Shown here one piece after another: positions 1-4,942 of a stretch of 5,378 nucleotides of DNA. The stretch comes from Nitrosotalea sp. (lineage in GTDB: Archaea; Thermoproteota; Nitrososphaeria; Nitrososphaerales; Nitrosopumilaceae), in assembly GCA_023252335.1 (NCBI GenBank), contig JAJPEA010000104.1, positions 1-5,378 on the forward strand, in the 5' to 3' direction. Under the pieces are notes generated by a model that worked only from the letters and a program-made list of their open reading frames with translations, was not told the DNA's origin and did no database searches. The translations under genes were made by a program, and so were the position numbers. The first letter of the stretch is position 1. Each line of letters starts with the position of its first letter.

Positions 1-138
1 ACCGAGGGGGCATTCACATACAGATCGTGCACGCTGCAGGAAAAGCCGCTCTCTGGCATGATAGAAAAAAAATACGGCATGAAGGTCGTTGAAATAGGAG
101 ACATCAAGGACGCCCTGAGTTATTTCAACTCGCCCTGA
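1..138 (+). CDS. C-terminal end of an unrecognised protein (partial, 45 codons)
   Basis: An open frame runs from the first base of the window to a TGA stop and encodes 45 residues ending in SYFNSP. The gene begins outside the window. The residues look like normal soluble protein, with a charged stretch (MIEKKYGMKVV) followed by EIGDIKDALSYF, which reads like a beta-strand and a short terminal helix. One cysteine lies near residue 10. I do not recognise the family. A TATA-like box for the next gene begins 27 bp after the stop, so this gene and rpl10e are probably separate transcription units. Confidence 0.75.
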   Translation, partial: TEGAFTYRSCTLQEKPLSGMIEKKYGMKVVEIGDIKDALSYFNSP

Positions 139-165
139 ACTGATTCTGTTTTGTTCGTCCCTGAA

Positions 166-174
166 TTTATAAAA
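166..174 (+). promoter_or_regulatory. Candidate distal TATA box upstream of rpl10e
   Basis: The sequence TTTATAAAA is the closest match to an archaeal TATA box in the gap before rpl10e. It would place transcription start near 195-200 and give a leader of about 60 nt, which is long for this group. The site at 222-230 is the alternative, and both could be used. Confidence 0.4.
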
Positions 175-191
175 TGCCGGCAAGAAAGATC

Positions 192-216
192 ACATACTTT
201 AGGGTTGGGAGTATGT
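192..216. promoter_or_regulatory. Inverted repeat in the rpl10e promoter region
   Basis: ACATACT (192-198) and AGTATGT (210-216) are perfect 7-bp inverted arms separated by 11 bp. The dyad ends 5 bp before the proximal TATA-like box at 222-230, where a transcription factor site would be expected. If the distal TATA box is used, the dyad covers the start site. It could also fold as a short RNA hairpin with a G-rich loop. Confidence 0.4.
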
Positions 217-221
217 CAGGG

Positions 222-230
222 TTAAAATAA
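222..230 (+). promoter_or_regulatory. Candidate proximal TATA box of rpl10e
   Basis: TTAAAATAA is centred about 35 nt before the ATG, which predicts a start site near 253 and a very short leader. This fits the short-leader or leaderless pattern seen at the other promoters in the window better than the distal box does. Confidence 0.4.
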
Positions 231-260
231 GGGCATTAATAAACGGAAAAAAGTATCATT

Positions 261-764
261 ATGCACGGAGCAAATTACAGAGTAGGAAACGGCCAGCCAT
301 ACACAAGGAAAAAGTACATCAAGGGCAAGCCCCAGATAAAAATTGCCAAGTTTTACGGCGGAAAAAGAGACGGAGATTATGATTATTGCGTACAGCTCTG
401 CTCCAGCCAAAAGATGCAGATAAGGCACATGGCAATTGAATCTGCAAGGCTTTCTGCAAACAAGGCAATAGAGACGGTAACCGGCGAGACTGGCTATTAT
501 TCCACATTAAGGGTATACCCCCACATACTGCTAAGAGAGAACAAGATGATATCCACTGCAGGTGCAGACAGACTGTCAGAGGGAATGCGAGGGGCATTTG
601 GAAAGGCAGTAAGCCTTGCTGCACGAATTGGAATAGGCCAGGTAATAATGGAGGCGCATGTCAAAAAGGAGCACCTTGAGGTGGCAAAAAAGGCGCTGCA
701 TGGAGCATCAGTCAAGCTGCCGTGCACCCCGACAATCAAGATAATCCCGCTAAAATCTTCCTAG
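261..764 (+). CDS. rpl10e: Ribosomal protein L10e (uL16 family), large subunit
   Basis: This 167-aa protein is the archaeal/eukaryotic-type L10e, the counterpart of bacterial L16. In ribosomes it sits in the large subunit between the central protuberance and the GTPase-associated region and helps position A-site tRNA. Visible family features are the basic N-terminus (RVGNGQPYTRKKYIKG), the segment AIESARLSANKAIE, the conserved central block YYSTLRVYPHILLRENKM, and a G-R-rich stretch (ADRLSEGMRGAFGKA) followed by a C-terminal half with GIGQVIMEAHV. Length is normal for the archaeal family. The ATG start is well supported because the N-terminal MHGANYR aligns with the usual family start. The gene is monocistronic here and ends 2 bp from a convergent gene, so its transcript must run into that gene as antisense. 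Confidence 0.97.
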   Translation: MHGANYRVGNGQPYTRKKYIKGKPQIKIAKFYGGKRDGDYDYCVQLCSSQKMQIRHMAIESARLSANKAIETVTGETGYYSTLRVYPHILLRENKMISTAGADRLSEGMRGAFGKAVSLAARIGIGQVIMEAHVKKEHLEVAKKALHGASVKLPCTPTIKIIPLKSS

Positions 765-766
765 AA

Positions 767-1036
767 TTATTTCAAAAGCCCGAGAATCTCTTTTTGCCGC
801 CTGCGCAGAATCTCTACAAACTCGTCAAACTCTTCATCGGTTGGGTCGCGCTTGAGAATTCTTCGGCACTGGTAGTAAAACGAGTTGTACAGCCTGCCGA
901 TTACGATCCCGTGTCCAAACGAGTTGCTGCTTGAGTGCAACTCGTCCAGTGATCTTACAAGTTTGGAAATTTCTTCTGGCTTGCCCTCGACCTCGCTTAT
1001 CTTTTGATTAATTTTTGTCTCGAGTTGTTTGTCCAC
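767..1036 (-). CDS. Conserved-looking hypothetical protein, 89 aa, charged and helical
   Basis: This encodes a small soluble protein of 89 residues rich in charged residues and predicted helices (e.g. KINQKISEVEGKPEEISKLV and DEEFDEFVEILRRRQKEIL). There is no signal peptide, membrane segment or recognisable motif, and the single cysteine lies in the aromatic-rich middle (YNSFYYQCRRIL). I do not recognise a family, and no function is assigned. The only usable start is GTG at 1036: the upstream frame is closed by a stop at 1058-1060 with no other start in between. A TATA-like TTTTTTAA lies 25 nt upstream, so the GTG is probably the first base of a leaderless mRNA. It is convergent with rpl10e, with a 2-bp gap between stop codons. 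Base composition matches the left chromosomal part, so this is probably a core gene of the lineage. Confidence 0.8.
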   Translation of the reverse strand: MDKQLETKINQKISEVEGKPEEISKLVRSLDELHSSSNSFGHGIVIGRLYNSFYYQCRRILKRDPTDEEFDEFVEILRRRQKEILGLLK

Positions 1037-1057
1037 TGGATAGATTATACTGTCATG

Positions 1058-1065
1058 TTAAAAAA
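1058..1065 (-). promoter_or_regulatory. TATA box of the 89-aa gene
   Basis: On the minus strand this reads TTTTTTAA and is centred about 25 nt before the GTG at 1036. That spacing matches archaeal TATA-to-start distance and supports leaderless transcription from the GTG. Confidence 0.55.
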
Positions 1066-1085
1066 CGGTGTTGGCAACAGTATCC

Positions 1086-1092
1086 TTTAATA
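1086..1092 (+). promoter_or_regulatory. TATA box of tRNA-Gly
   Basis: TTTAATA is centred about 29 nt before the first base of the tRNA, so transcription would start one or a few bases before the mature 5' end. It forms a divergent promoter pair with the 89-aa gene. Confidence 0.5.
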
Positions 1093-1117
1093 GACTAGTA
1101 ATTTCTAAATCGATCAA

Positions 1118-1191
1118 GCGGTTGTAGTATAGCTTGGTTATTATGCGGGATTGCCAATTCTGCGACCCGGGTCCAAATCCCGGCAACCGCA
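1118..1191 (+). tRNA. tRNA-Gly (anticodon GCC)
   Basis: A full cloverleaf can be drawn by hand. The acceptor is GCGGTTG paired with CAACCGC (1184-1190), with discriminator A1191. The D-arm is at 1127-1144 with G18G19 and a U·U at 13-22. The anticodon stem is CGGGA/TTCTG with two G·U pairs, and the loop TTGCCAA carries anticodon GCC at 1153-1155. The variable loop has four bases. The T stem CCGGG/CCCGG closes the loop TCCAAAT. CCA is not encoded. No intron is visible at position 37/38. The tRNA reads GGC and GGU codons. The T-loop has C instead of U at position 55. A truncated integrase-like frame follows after 13 bp, so this gene was probably the integration site of a mobile element. Confidence 0.95.
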
Positions 1192-1204
1192 TACTTACTA
1201 TAGC

Positions 1205-1411
1205 ATGGTTCCGGATGAACAAAATCACAAACCTTCCTTAAAACCAAACCAAAGAATTGTAGGCAGAATGGACAGCGACCTGATATACAACTATGCTGGA
1301 ACCATAGAGTCCGCAAAGAGAAGGCTTGGAAAATTCCAAGAGGGAGTTGTGGCAATCAGGTTTCTTGATGCACTCTCAGACCATGGCCTCTCAAAGGGCA
1401 GGGTAGGTTGA
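1205..1411 (+). pseudogene. Tyrosine recombinase (integrase) N-terminal remnant at tRNA-Gly
   Basis: The ATG at 1205 opens a 68-codon frame ending at TGA 1409-1411. After a polar N-terminus, residues 25-68 (starting DLIYNYAGTIESAKRRL and including AIRFLDALSDHGLSKGRV) follow the pattern of the N-terminal core-binding (SAM-like) domain of archaeal XerA/phage-type integrases: a Y/N-rich first helix, a middle helix ending in FLDAL, then GLSxxRV, which normally continues into the next helix. Such integrases are usually several hundred residues long. The whole catalytic domain (R, H-x-x-R, Y) is absent, and no continuation is found in other frames. The frame stops directly against the convergent gene ending at 1412, where GC content drops sharply. 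I infer that the distal part was deleted or replaced. A genuine small protein is the less likely alternative. Family assignment is by pattern only. Confidence 0.6.
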
Positions 1412-2068
1412 CTACCGAAGTTCAAAAGTAACATCAGCTGCAAATGCCAGTCTTTTGTTTGAATCTAAAGCAACTTTACATGTTGCAGTGTGATTTGATA
1501 ATACCACGGATTCTGTCGGAAGATTGATCTTCACATAGTACGGAGAGACAAATTTAATATGATATTTTCCATTTTCTGGCAGAATATCAGGCAAAGCATA
1601 TTTTGCAAATATTTGATAATACGTATGATCTAAATTTGAAAGAATTGGGTAATCCGCTATTCTCATACTTCCGATGATTTCTGCCTGTTCATTGATACAT
1701 TTTGGTAAAGCTATTATTGTCTGAAACGTTCCACAATCATAACTACAACCAGATTTTACTTTAATTGATGCATGATTTTTATCTTCTAATACAACAGTAC
1801 TTATCGTATCGTTTCCCCAAGGTGCAATCATTGGATAGATATGGATTACATCGGTTTTGCCAATCACGTCAAGCTGTATTAACATACTTGCTGATAATCC
1901 ATATGTGGCGTCACTCTGTTTTTTGTTTACATTCATTATGGCAGATCTTGTAACATTGTCTGCAAAATAATTGGTAGATTTAATATCATTTTTAGAAGGA
2001 TTTTCTGTATTTGTATAAAATAAAATTAAAGAAATAGATATTACAGTTATGGCTATTATTCCAATCAA
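1412..2068 (-). CDS. Membrane-anchored extracytoplasmic protein of unknown function, 218 aa
   Basis: An N-terminal hydrophobic helix (about residues 1-18) is followed by a polar, beta-rich, presumably extracytoplasmic domain of about 195 residues. That domain has four cysteines at 108, 112 (CSYDC), 124 and 197, which could form two disulfides, and several N-x-T/S sequons. No family is recognised. The start is uncertain. The only standard start in reach is TTG at 2068, but the frame is open back to 2116 and the extra residues (IIKLGEILLKPLYFLL) supply the positive n-region that a signal anchor normally has. The start may therefore be a non-standard ATT near 2110, or the original start codon may be mutated. 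It lies downstream of the 284-aa gene and the mini-ORF on the same strand and is probably co-transcribed with them. AT-rich composition matches the rest of the island. Confidence 0.7.
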   Translation of the reverse strand: MIGIIAITVISISLILFYTNTENPSKNDIKSTNYFADNVTRSAIMNVNKKQSDATYGLSASMLIQLDVIGKTDVIHIYPMIAPWGNDTISTVVLEDKNHASIKVKSGCSYDCGTFQTIIALPKCINEQAEIIGSMRIADYPILSNLDHTYYQIFAKYALPDILPENGKYHIKFVSPYYVKINLPTESVVLSNHTATCKVALDSNKRLAFAADVTFELR

Positions 2069-2102
2069 TAAAAAATAAAGAGGTTTTAAGAGGATCTCAC
2101 CT

Positions 2103-2110
2103 AATTTAAT
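2103..2110 (-). promoter_or_regulatory. Weak TATA-like box before the 218-aa gene
   Basis: The minus strand reads ATTAAATT, centred about 38 nt before the TTG start. It would give a leader of roughly 10 nt. The match is weak in this AT-rich DNA, and read-through from the upstream gene is equally likely. Confidence 0.25.
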
Positions 2111-2123
2111 GATAAATCACTCT

Positions 2124-2222
2124 TTATTGAACTCCACGGACTGAGCATTGACTATGTGGAATCATCAAGAATATTACGCATGTCGTCAAGATTGCAATTA
2201 TTGAAAGGTGTAGAGTTTTCAT
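2124..2222 (-). CDS. Mini-ORF encoding a bare signal peptide, 32 aa
   Basis: This is an ATG-started frame of 32 codons ending in TAA. It encodes MKTLHLSIIAILTTCVIFLM followed by IPHSQCSVRGVQ: a basic n-region, a hydrophobic core of about 16 residues, a P-H-S-Q-C segment and six more residues. It begins 4 nt after the TAG of the 284-aa gene and shares with that gene's start an exact 25-bp stretch, so both products begin KTLHLSII. It is therefore likely co-transcribed. There is no mature domain, which suggests the 5' remnant of a lost tandem paralog. A functional small membrane peptide is also possible. It cannot be joined to the 218-aa gene by a frameshift, because that frame has its own stop at 2117-2119, downstream of the TAA. 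Confidence 0.5.
   Translation of the reverse strand: MKTLHLSIIAILTTCVIFLMIPHSQCSVRGVQ
2197..2221. repeat. 25-bp direct repeat, copy 1 (start of mini-ORF)
   Basis: The 25 bases from ATTATTGAAAGG to GAGTTTTCA are identical to 3056-3080. On the minus strand they encode KTLHLSII of the mini-ORF, including the last two bases of its ATG. Identity stops abruptly at both ends. Confidence 0.9.
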
Positions 2223-2226
2223 TTTT

Positions 2227-3081
2227 CTAATTAATCCTAAACTTTAGCCTGTAAAATACAATCAAGGATATAATACTTAACAACAAAATTGGAATTGCAA
2301 ATGGAAATTCTGGAACAGTATCATTTCCAATGTCAAACGTTGTTCCCAAAAGTTGGTTATCAAAAATTATTTCCACATCATATCTACCAATCTTTTTTGG
2401 GACAAAGCTTGTAACTACTGTCTTATGACCTATGCATGGCTTTAATTCTACTTGTTTTGTATCGTTAAAGATTAGTTTGGAATCAGGATTACTTTTGACG
2501 TTGATCACTACATCAAAGGTTTTCGTTGTAAAATGGTTATTCCACGTATCATAACTTATGATCACAGGAGCGTTTACAGAAAATATACTCTGAGTATTGT
2601 TAGCTGTAATATGCAACGGATCATAGCCAAAGCCTACTGTTGACGGATACTCAAAATTTAGGTCTGTTTGTGTTGGTGCAGGATTACATAATGAATCAGT
2701 AGGATGTGAAAACCACCATACTACATAATTTCTTTCTTGTTTTTTCAGGTATAGAAACGCTCTCTCCCCTACATCAAAGACAGTTTGAGGCATTCGGCCA
2801 CCACTTTGTGTCTTATTTGTACCCGCAGCAAATACTGTGATCTTGTCTTGCGGCTGTGGATTTTTTAAATATTGTTCTACCTGAAATTCATATTTTGTGT
2901 AGGTTGGTGAGTATGGAGTTGCTGAAATTACTTTTCCTATCATGACAATATCTGAGAAAAGATATTGTTCCTCTGGAGACGTGTAAGGTACTGCCTGCAC
3001 AAGATGTAATTCTGGTAATGCAAAGATTGCAATAACAACCAAGATAGCAGTTAAGATTATTGAAAGGTGTAGAGTTTTCAC
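2227..3081 (-). CDS. Secreted, C-terminally anchored surface protein with PEF-type sorting signal, 284 aa
   Basis: A signal peptide spans residues 1-30 (MKTLHLSIILTAILVV..., likely cut after VQA). Residues about 36-115 form a beta-rich domain (DIVMIGKVISATPYSPTYTK, then VEQYLKN, and FDVGERAFLYLKK) that reminds me of netrin/TIMP-like OB-fold modules; this is tentative. Residues about 170-250 look like an immunoglobulin-type beta domain. Two cysteines (122, 206) could pair. The C-terminus is VPEFPF at 256-261, a hydrophobic helix and the basic tail RLKFRIN, matching the layout of archaeal PEF/PEFG-CTERM signals processed by archaeosortases, so I infer surface anchoring. The start is GTG, 28 nt after a strong TATA box, which implies a leaderless mRNA. 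A mini-ORF and the 218-aa gene follow. The gene is flanked by two copies of a 25-bp repeat. Confidence 0.88.
   Translation of the reverse strand: MKTLHLSIILTAILVVIAIFALPELHLVQAVPYTSPEEQYLFSDIVMIGKVISATPYSPTYTKYEFQVEQYLKNPQPQDKITVFAAGTNKTQSGGRMPQTVFDVGERAFLYLKKQERNYVVWWFSHPTDSLCNPAPTQTDLNFEYPSTVGFGYDPLHITANNTQSIFSVNAPVIISYDTWNNHFTTKTFDVVINVKSNPDSKLIFNDTKQVELKPCIGHKTVVTSFVPKKIGRYDVEIIFDNQLLGTTFDIGNDTVPEFPFAIPILLLSIISLIVFYRLKFRIN
3056..3080. repeat. 25-bp direct repeat, copy 2 (start of 284-aa gene)
   Basis: Identical to 2197-2221. On the minus strand it encodes KTLHLSII of the 284-aa protein. The start codons differ just outside and at the edge of the repeat (GTG here, ATG in copy 1). The two copies are 859 bp apart and bracket nearly the whole 284-aa gene. 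Confidence 0.9.
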
Positions 3082-3104
3082 TTGTATGTACTGTACCCGT
3101 ATGG

Positions 3105-3121
3105 TTTAAAAAAGTGGCGCA
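3105..3121 (-). promoter_or_regulatory. Promoter of the 284-aa gene: TATA box with upstream TGCGCCA
   Basis: The minus strand reads TGCGCCAC then TTTTTTAAA (TATA 3113-3105), centred 28 nt before the GTG at 3081, so the mRNA is probably leaderless. The upstream heptamer TGCGCCA (3121-3115) recurs at the promoter near 5113-5126, where a BRE or activator site would lie. Confidence 0.6.
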
Positions 3122-3191
3122 GATTATGCCATAAATGTGTAGGTATTCTAAATTTACACTAGACCCTTATTGCGATACTTTGCAGGTGGTA

Positions 3192-3404
3192 CTACTTTTT
3201 CCGTGAATAGACCAAGAAACCTACGCCGCCCAGCATTACAGCAATGCCAACATAGATTGTAATATGACTAATAGGTTCTGCTGCTTCACAACTTGGGCAG
3301 TGAGGACCAAGACAGATAAAATTTACACATAATTCATAACCATATGTTATCAAAAGCAATCCCCCAACCATCGAGGTTATTCCTATCATGAAGAGTGTTT
3401 TCAT
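3192..3404 (-). CDS. Small two-helix membrane protein with a four-cysteine loop, 70 aa
   Basis: Residues 5-22 and about 47-66 are hydrophobic helices. Between them is a loop of about 25 residues holding C26, C31, C36 and C39 (C-x4-C-x4-C-x2-C, in CVNFICLGPHCPSC), followed by EAAEP. The tail SRKK is basic, and by the positive-inside rule both termini would be cytoplasmic and the cysteine loop outside. The loop could bind a metal or form disulfides; the sequence does not decide. The ATG overlaps the TGA of the upstream propeller gene as ATGA, so translation is coupled and the two products probably act together, perhaps as partner subunits at the membrane. No family is recognised. Two short helices starting MKTL make it look like a cleavable or anchored small membrane subunit. 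Confidence 0.8.
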   Translation of the reverse strand: MKTLFMIGITSMVGGLLLITYGYELCVNFICLGPHCPSCEAAEPISHITIYVGIAVMLGGVGFLVYSRKK

Positions 3405-4795
3405 TTCTTAACCTTCCTTATTTTAAAAAAGTAAAGGAGAGTACCACCGATTGCTCCAGTAGCAGATATGACTAGAATTAGAGGTAAAAATGAAATCTGT
3501 GTGTTTGGTGAAAACTCAGAATCTTGCATGTATGATCTACTTTGATCAGGATCATCATCGGGAATTCTGCATTCTGGATTTGGTTTGAAATGTGAATTAT
3601 CTATAAGTGGGATGATACTTTTTCCGTCAAGGCTTGTCAAATATGCCTGCATAGTTCCATTGATGTAACTGGAAAATATGATTCTAGAACCATCTTTACT
3701 AAACATTTGCCCCCCAGGATACAGGCCTGTTGAGATCTCAACAGGCGAGTGTTTTTTGTCAATATCTGCAACAAGGAGAATTACTTTGTCAGCGGTTGGA
3801 GAGAGAAAGATCAATTTTGAACCATCGGGAGAAAACAAGGGCATGCTCATAAAATTTGGAAGATTGTAAATGCGAGTATAGCCAGTACCGTCAGAATTTA
3901 TCACCGAGACATGACTTTCTTTCATGTTGTTATCATCAAATGCTACTTTTGAGCCATCTGGGGATATCGTAAAGTCAGATTGAGAGTAGATTGGATAAGA
4001 CAATAGTTTTACAAGGTTAGTTCCATCCGTGTTTATTGTAAAAAGGTATTTTGTGTTTGAATCATTTTGATTATTCCTTGAGAATACTATCTTTGAACCA
4101 TCACTGGATATTGTTTCTGGTACATGTGAGAAGAGAGAACCATCTGTGACATAGTGAAGATTGTTCCCATCCGTTCTGACTGCAAATATCTTACTAATTG
4201 TCCTATTTGATATATCGTTGAACACAAGTGTGGTTCCGTCTGCTGAAACAGCTGACCAGGCCTTCTCGGCAAAATCGTTTGTAATCTGATGCAGATTAGT
4301 GCCATCGTTATCAATGGCAAAAAAGTTCTCTACTGCACCAACTCTGTCATAAGGATGAGCTGCATAAACTATCTTTTTACCATCAGGAGATATTGCCATG
4401 GCAGATGTTGGATTGTCATCATGGGTTATCTGATGCATGTCTTTTCCATCTGTATTTGCAACAAAAACTCGGCTTGTTCCGTTATCTGATCCTGTAAATG
4501 CAATCTTTTTTCCATCAGATGATAGCAGAACAAGATTATTTAGAGATGAGATCTTGCCTATCTTTGCAAGATCGCCTGATCCATCGCTGTTTACTGTAAA
4601 CAAGGAAAAATCGTTTGGATCTGTGCTGCCAACATTTGATATGAATGCTACCTTTGAGGTAAAGTATGGAGGCAACCCTACTGTGTATCCTTCGTTGCAA
4701 TCAGGGCCAACGTACATAGAATAGGATATATTTGGAATGTGAATTAGTGCAACAATTCCAGCTATTGTAATTATTGCAAGATGTAAGATTTTCAA
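3401..4795 (-). CDS. TolB/PD40-type beta-propeller protein with C-terminal membrane anchor, 464 aa
   Basis: The protein has a signal peptide (MKILHLAIITIAGIVALIHI, cut near residue 26) followed by a beta-propeller. Seven copies of the PD40 motif S-x-DG-x-x-hAF occur at residues 91, 135, 183, 229, 277, 321 and 365 (e.g. ISPDGKKIVY, ISSDGSKIVF, FSPDGSKLIF), spaced 44-48 residues apart. They alternate with a second motif of the type NTDGxNLHQIT (about 113, 161, 206, 254, 299), giving six to seven blades. A linker with C409 leads to a transmembrane helix (about 436-457) and basic tail KIRKVKK; there is no PEF motif. Such propellers bind proteins, peptides or glycans, and the ligand here is unknown. 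I infer an extracytoplasmic, membrane-tethered binding protein. The start is TTG, 30 nt after a TATA box. It overlaps the next gene by ATGA. Confidence 0.92.
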   Translation of the reverse strand: MKILHLAIITIAGIVALIHIPNISYSMYVGPDCNEGYTVGLPPYFTSKVAFISNVGSTDPNDFSLFTVNSDGSGDLAKIGKISSLNNLVLLSSDGKKIAFTGSDNGTSRVFVANTDGKDMHQITHDDNPTSAMAISPDGKKIVYAAHPYDRVGAVENFFAIDNDGTNLHQITNDFAEKAWSAVSADGTTLVFNDISNRTISKIFAVRTDGNNLHYVTDGSLFSHVPETISSDGSKIVFSRNNQNDSNTKYLFTINTDGTNLVKLLSYPIYSQSDFTISPDGSKVAFDDNNMKESHVSVINSDGTGYTRIYNLPNFMSMPLFSPDGSKLIFLSPTADKVILLVADIDKKHSPVEISTGLYPGGQMFSKDGSRIIFSSYINGTMQAYLTSLDGKSIIPLIDNSHFKPNPECRIPDDDPDQSRSYMQDSEFSPNTQISFLPLILVISATGAIGGTLLYFFKIRKVKK

Positions 4796-4821
4796 AAGAT
4801 ACTTGAGGTATATTTTGTCAG

Positions 4822-4828
4822 TTTAAAA
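4822..4828 (-). promoter_or_regulatory. TATA box of the propeller operon
   Basis: The minus strand reads CTTTTAAAC, centred 30 nt before the TTG at 4795, predicting a start site within about 5 nt of the start codon. It drives the propeller gene and the coupled 70-aa gene. A 6-bp inverted pair, CTTGAG at 4803-4808 and CTCAAG at 4845-4850, flanks it but is too short to weigh much. Confidence 0.5.
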
Positions 4829-4942
4829 GATTGATGTAGAAGTGCTCAAGATGTTTCAGTTTTCAAGTTAAGACCCATAACCCAATACTGATCTTAATCT
4901 TGGAGGGCATCTAACAAATAGTTCAGGGGTACTTGTAGGGAA
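4829..4942. other. Non-coding gap, nothing recognised
   Basis: This stretch lies between the propeller promoter and the end of the small ORF at 4943. I checked both strands and found only frames of under 20 codons, no tRNA-like or repeat structure, and no clear terminator. Confidence 0.5.

Noticed and set aside
722..934. 70-codon plus-strand frame after rpl10e
   Set aside because: It lies opposite the 89-aa gene and overlaps the end of rpl10e; composition is that of a shadow frame.
1160..1191. Second copy of the tRNA-Gly 3' end as attR inside the window
   Set aside because: I scanned the rest of the window for ggtccaaat, cccggcaac and caaccgca and found no convincing match; only short chance hexamers.
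1151..1204. Upstream extension of the integrase-like frame into the tRNA, starting at TTG 1151
   Set aside because: The extension translates the anticodon and T-arm of the tRNA; the ATG at 1205 is the natural start.
1095..1355. 86-codon minus-strand frame across the tRNA and integrase stub
   Set aside because: It is a shadow opposite a structural RNA and the integrase-like frame, with no promoter.
2069..2222. Mini-ORF and 218-aa gene as one frameshifted gene
   Set aside because: The frame of the 218-aa gene has a stop at 2117-2119, downstream of the mini-ORF's TAA, so no single shift joins them, and the 218-aa protein has its own hydrophobic N-terminus.
3678..3869. Plus-strand frames opposite the propeller gene (also 4289-4489, 4437-4724)
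   Set aside because: The minus-strand propeller motifs recur throughout in one continuous frame, so these are antisense shadows generated by the repeats.
4803..4850. CTTGAG/CTCAAG inverted pair around the propeller TATA box
   Set aside because: Only 6 bp per arm and 36 bp apart in AT-rich DNA; chance occurrence is likely.
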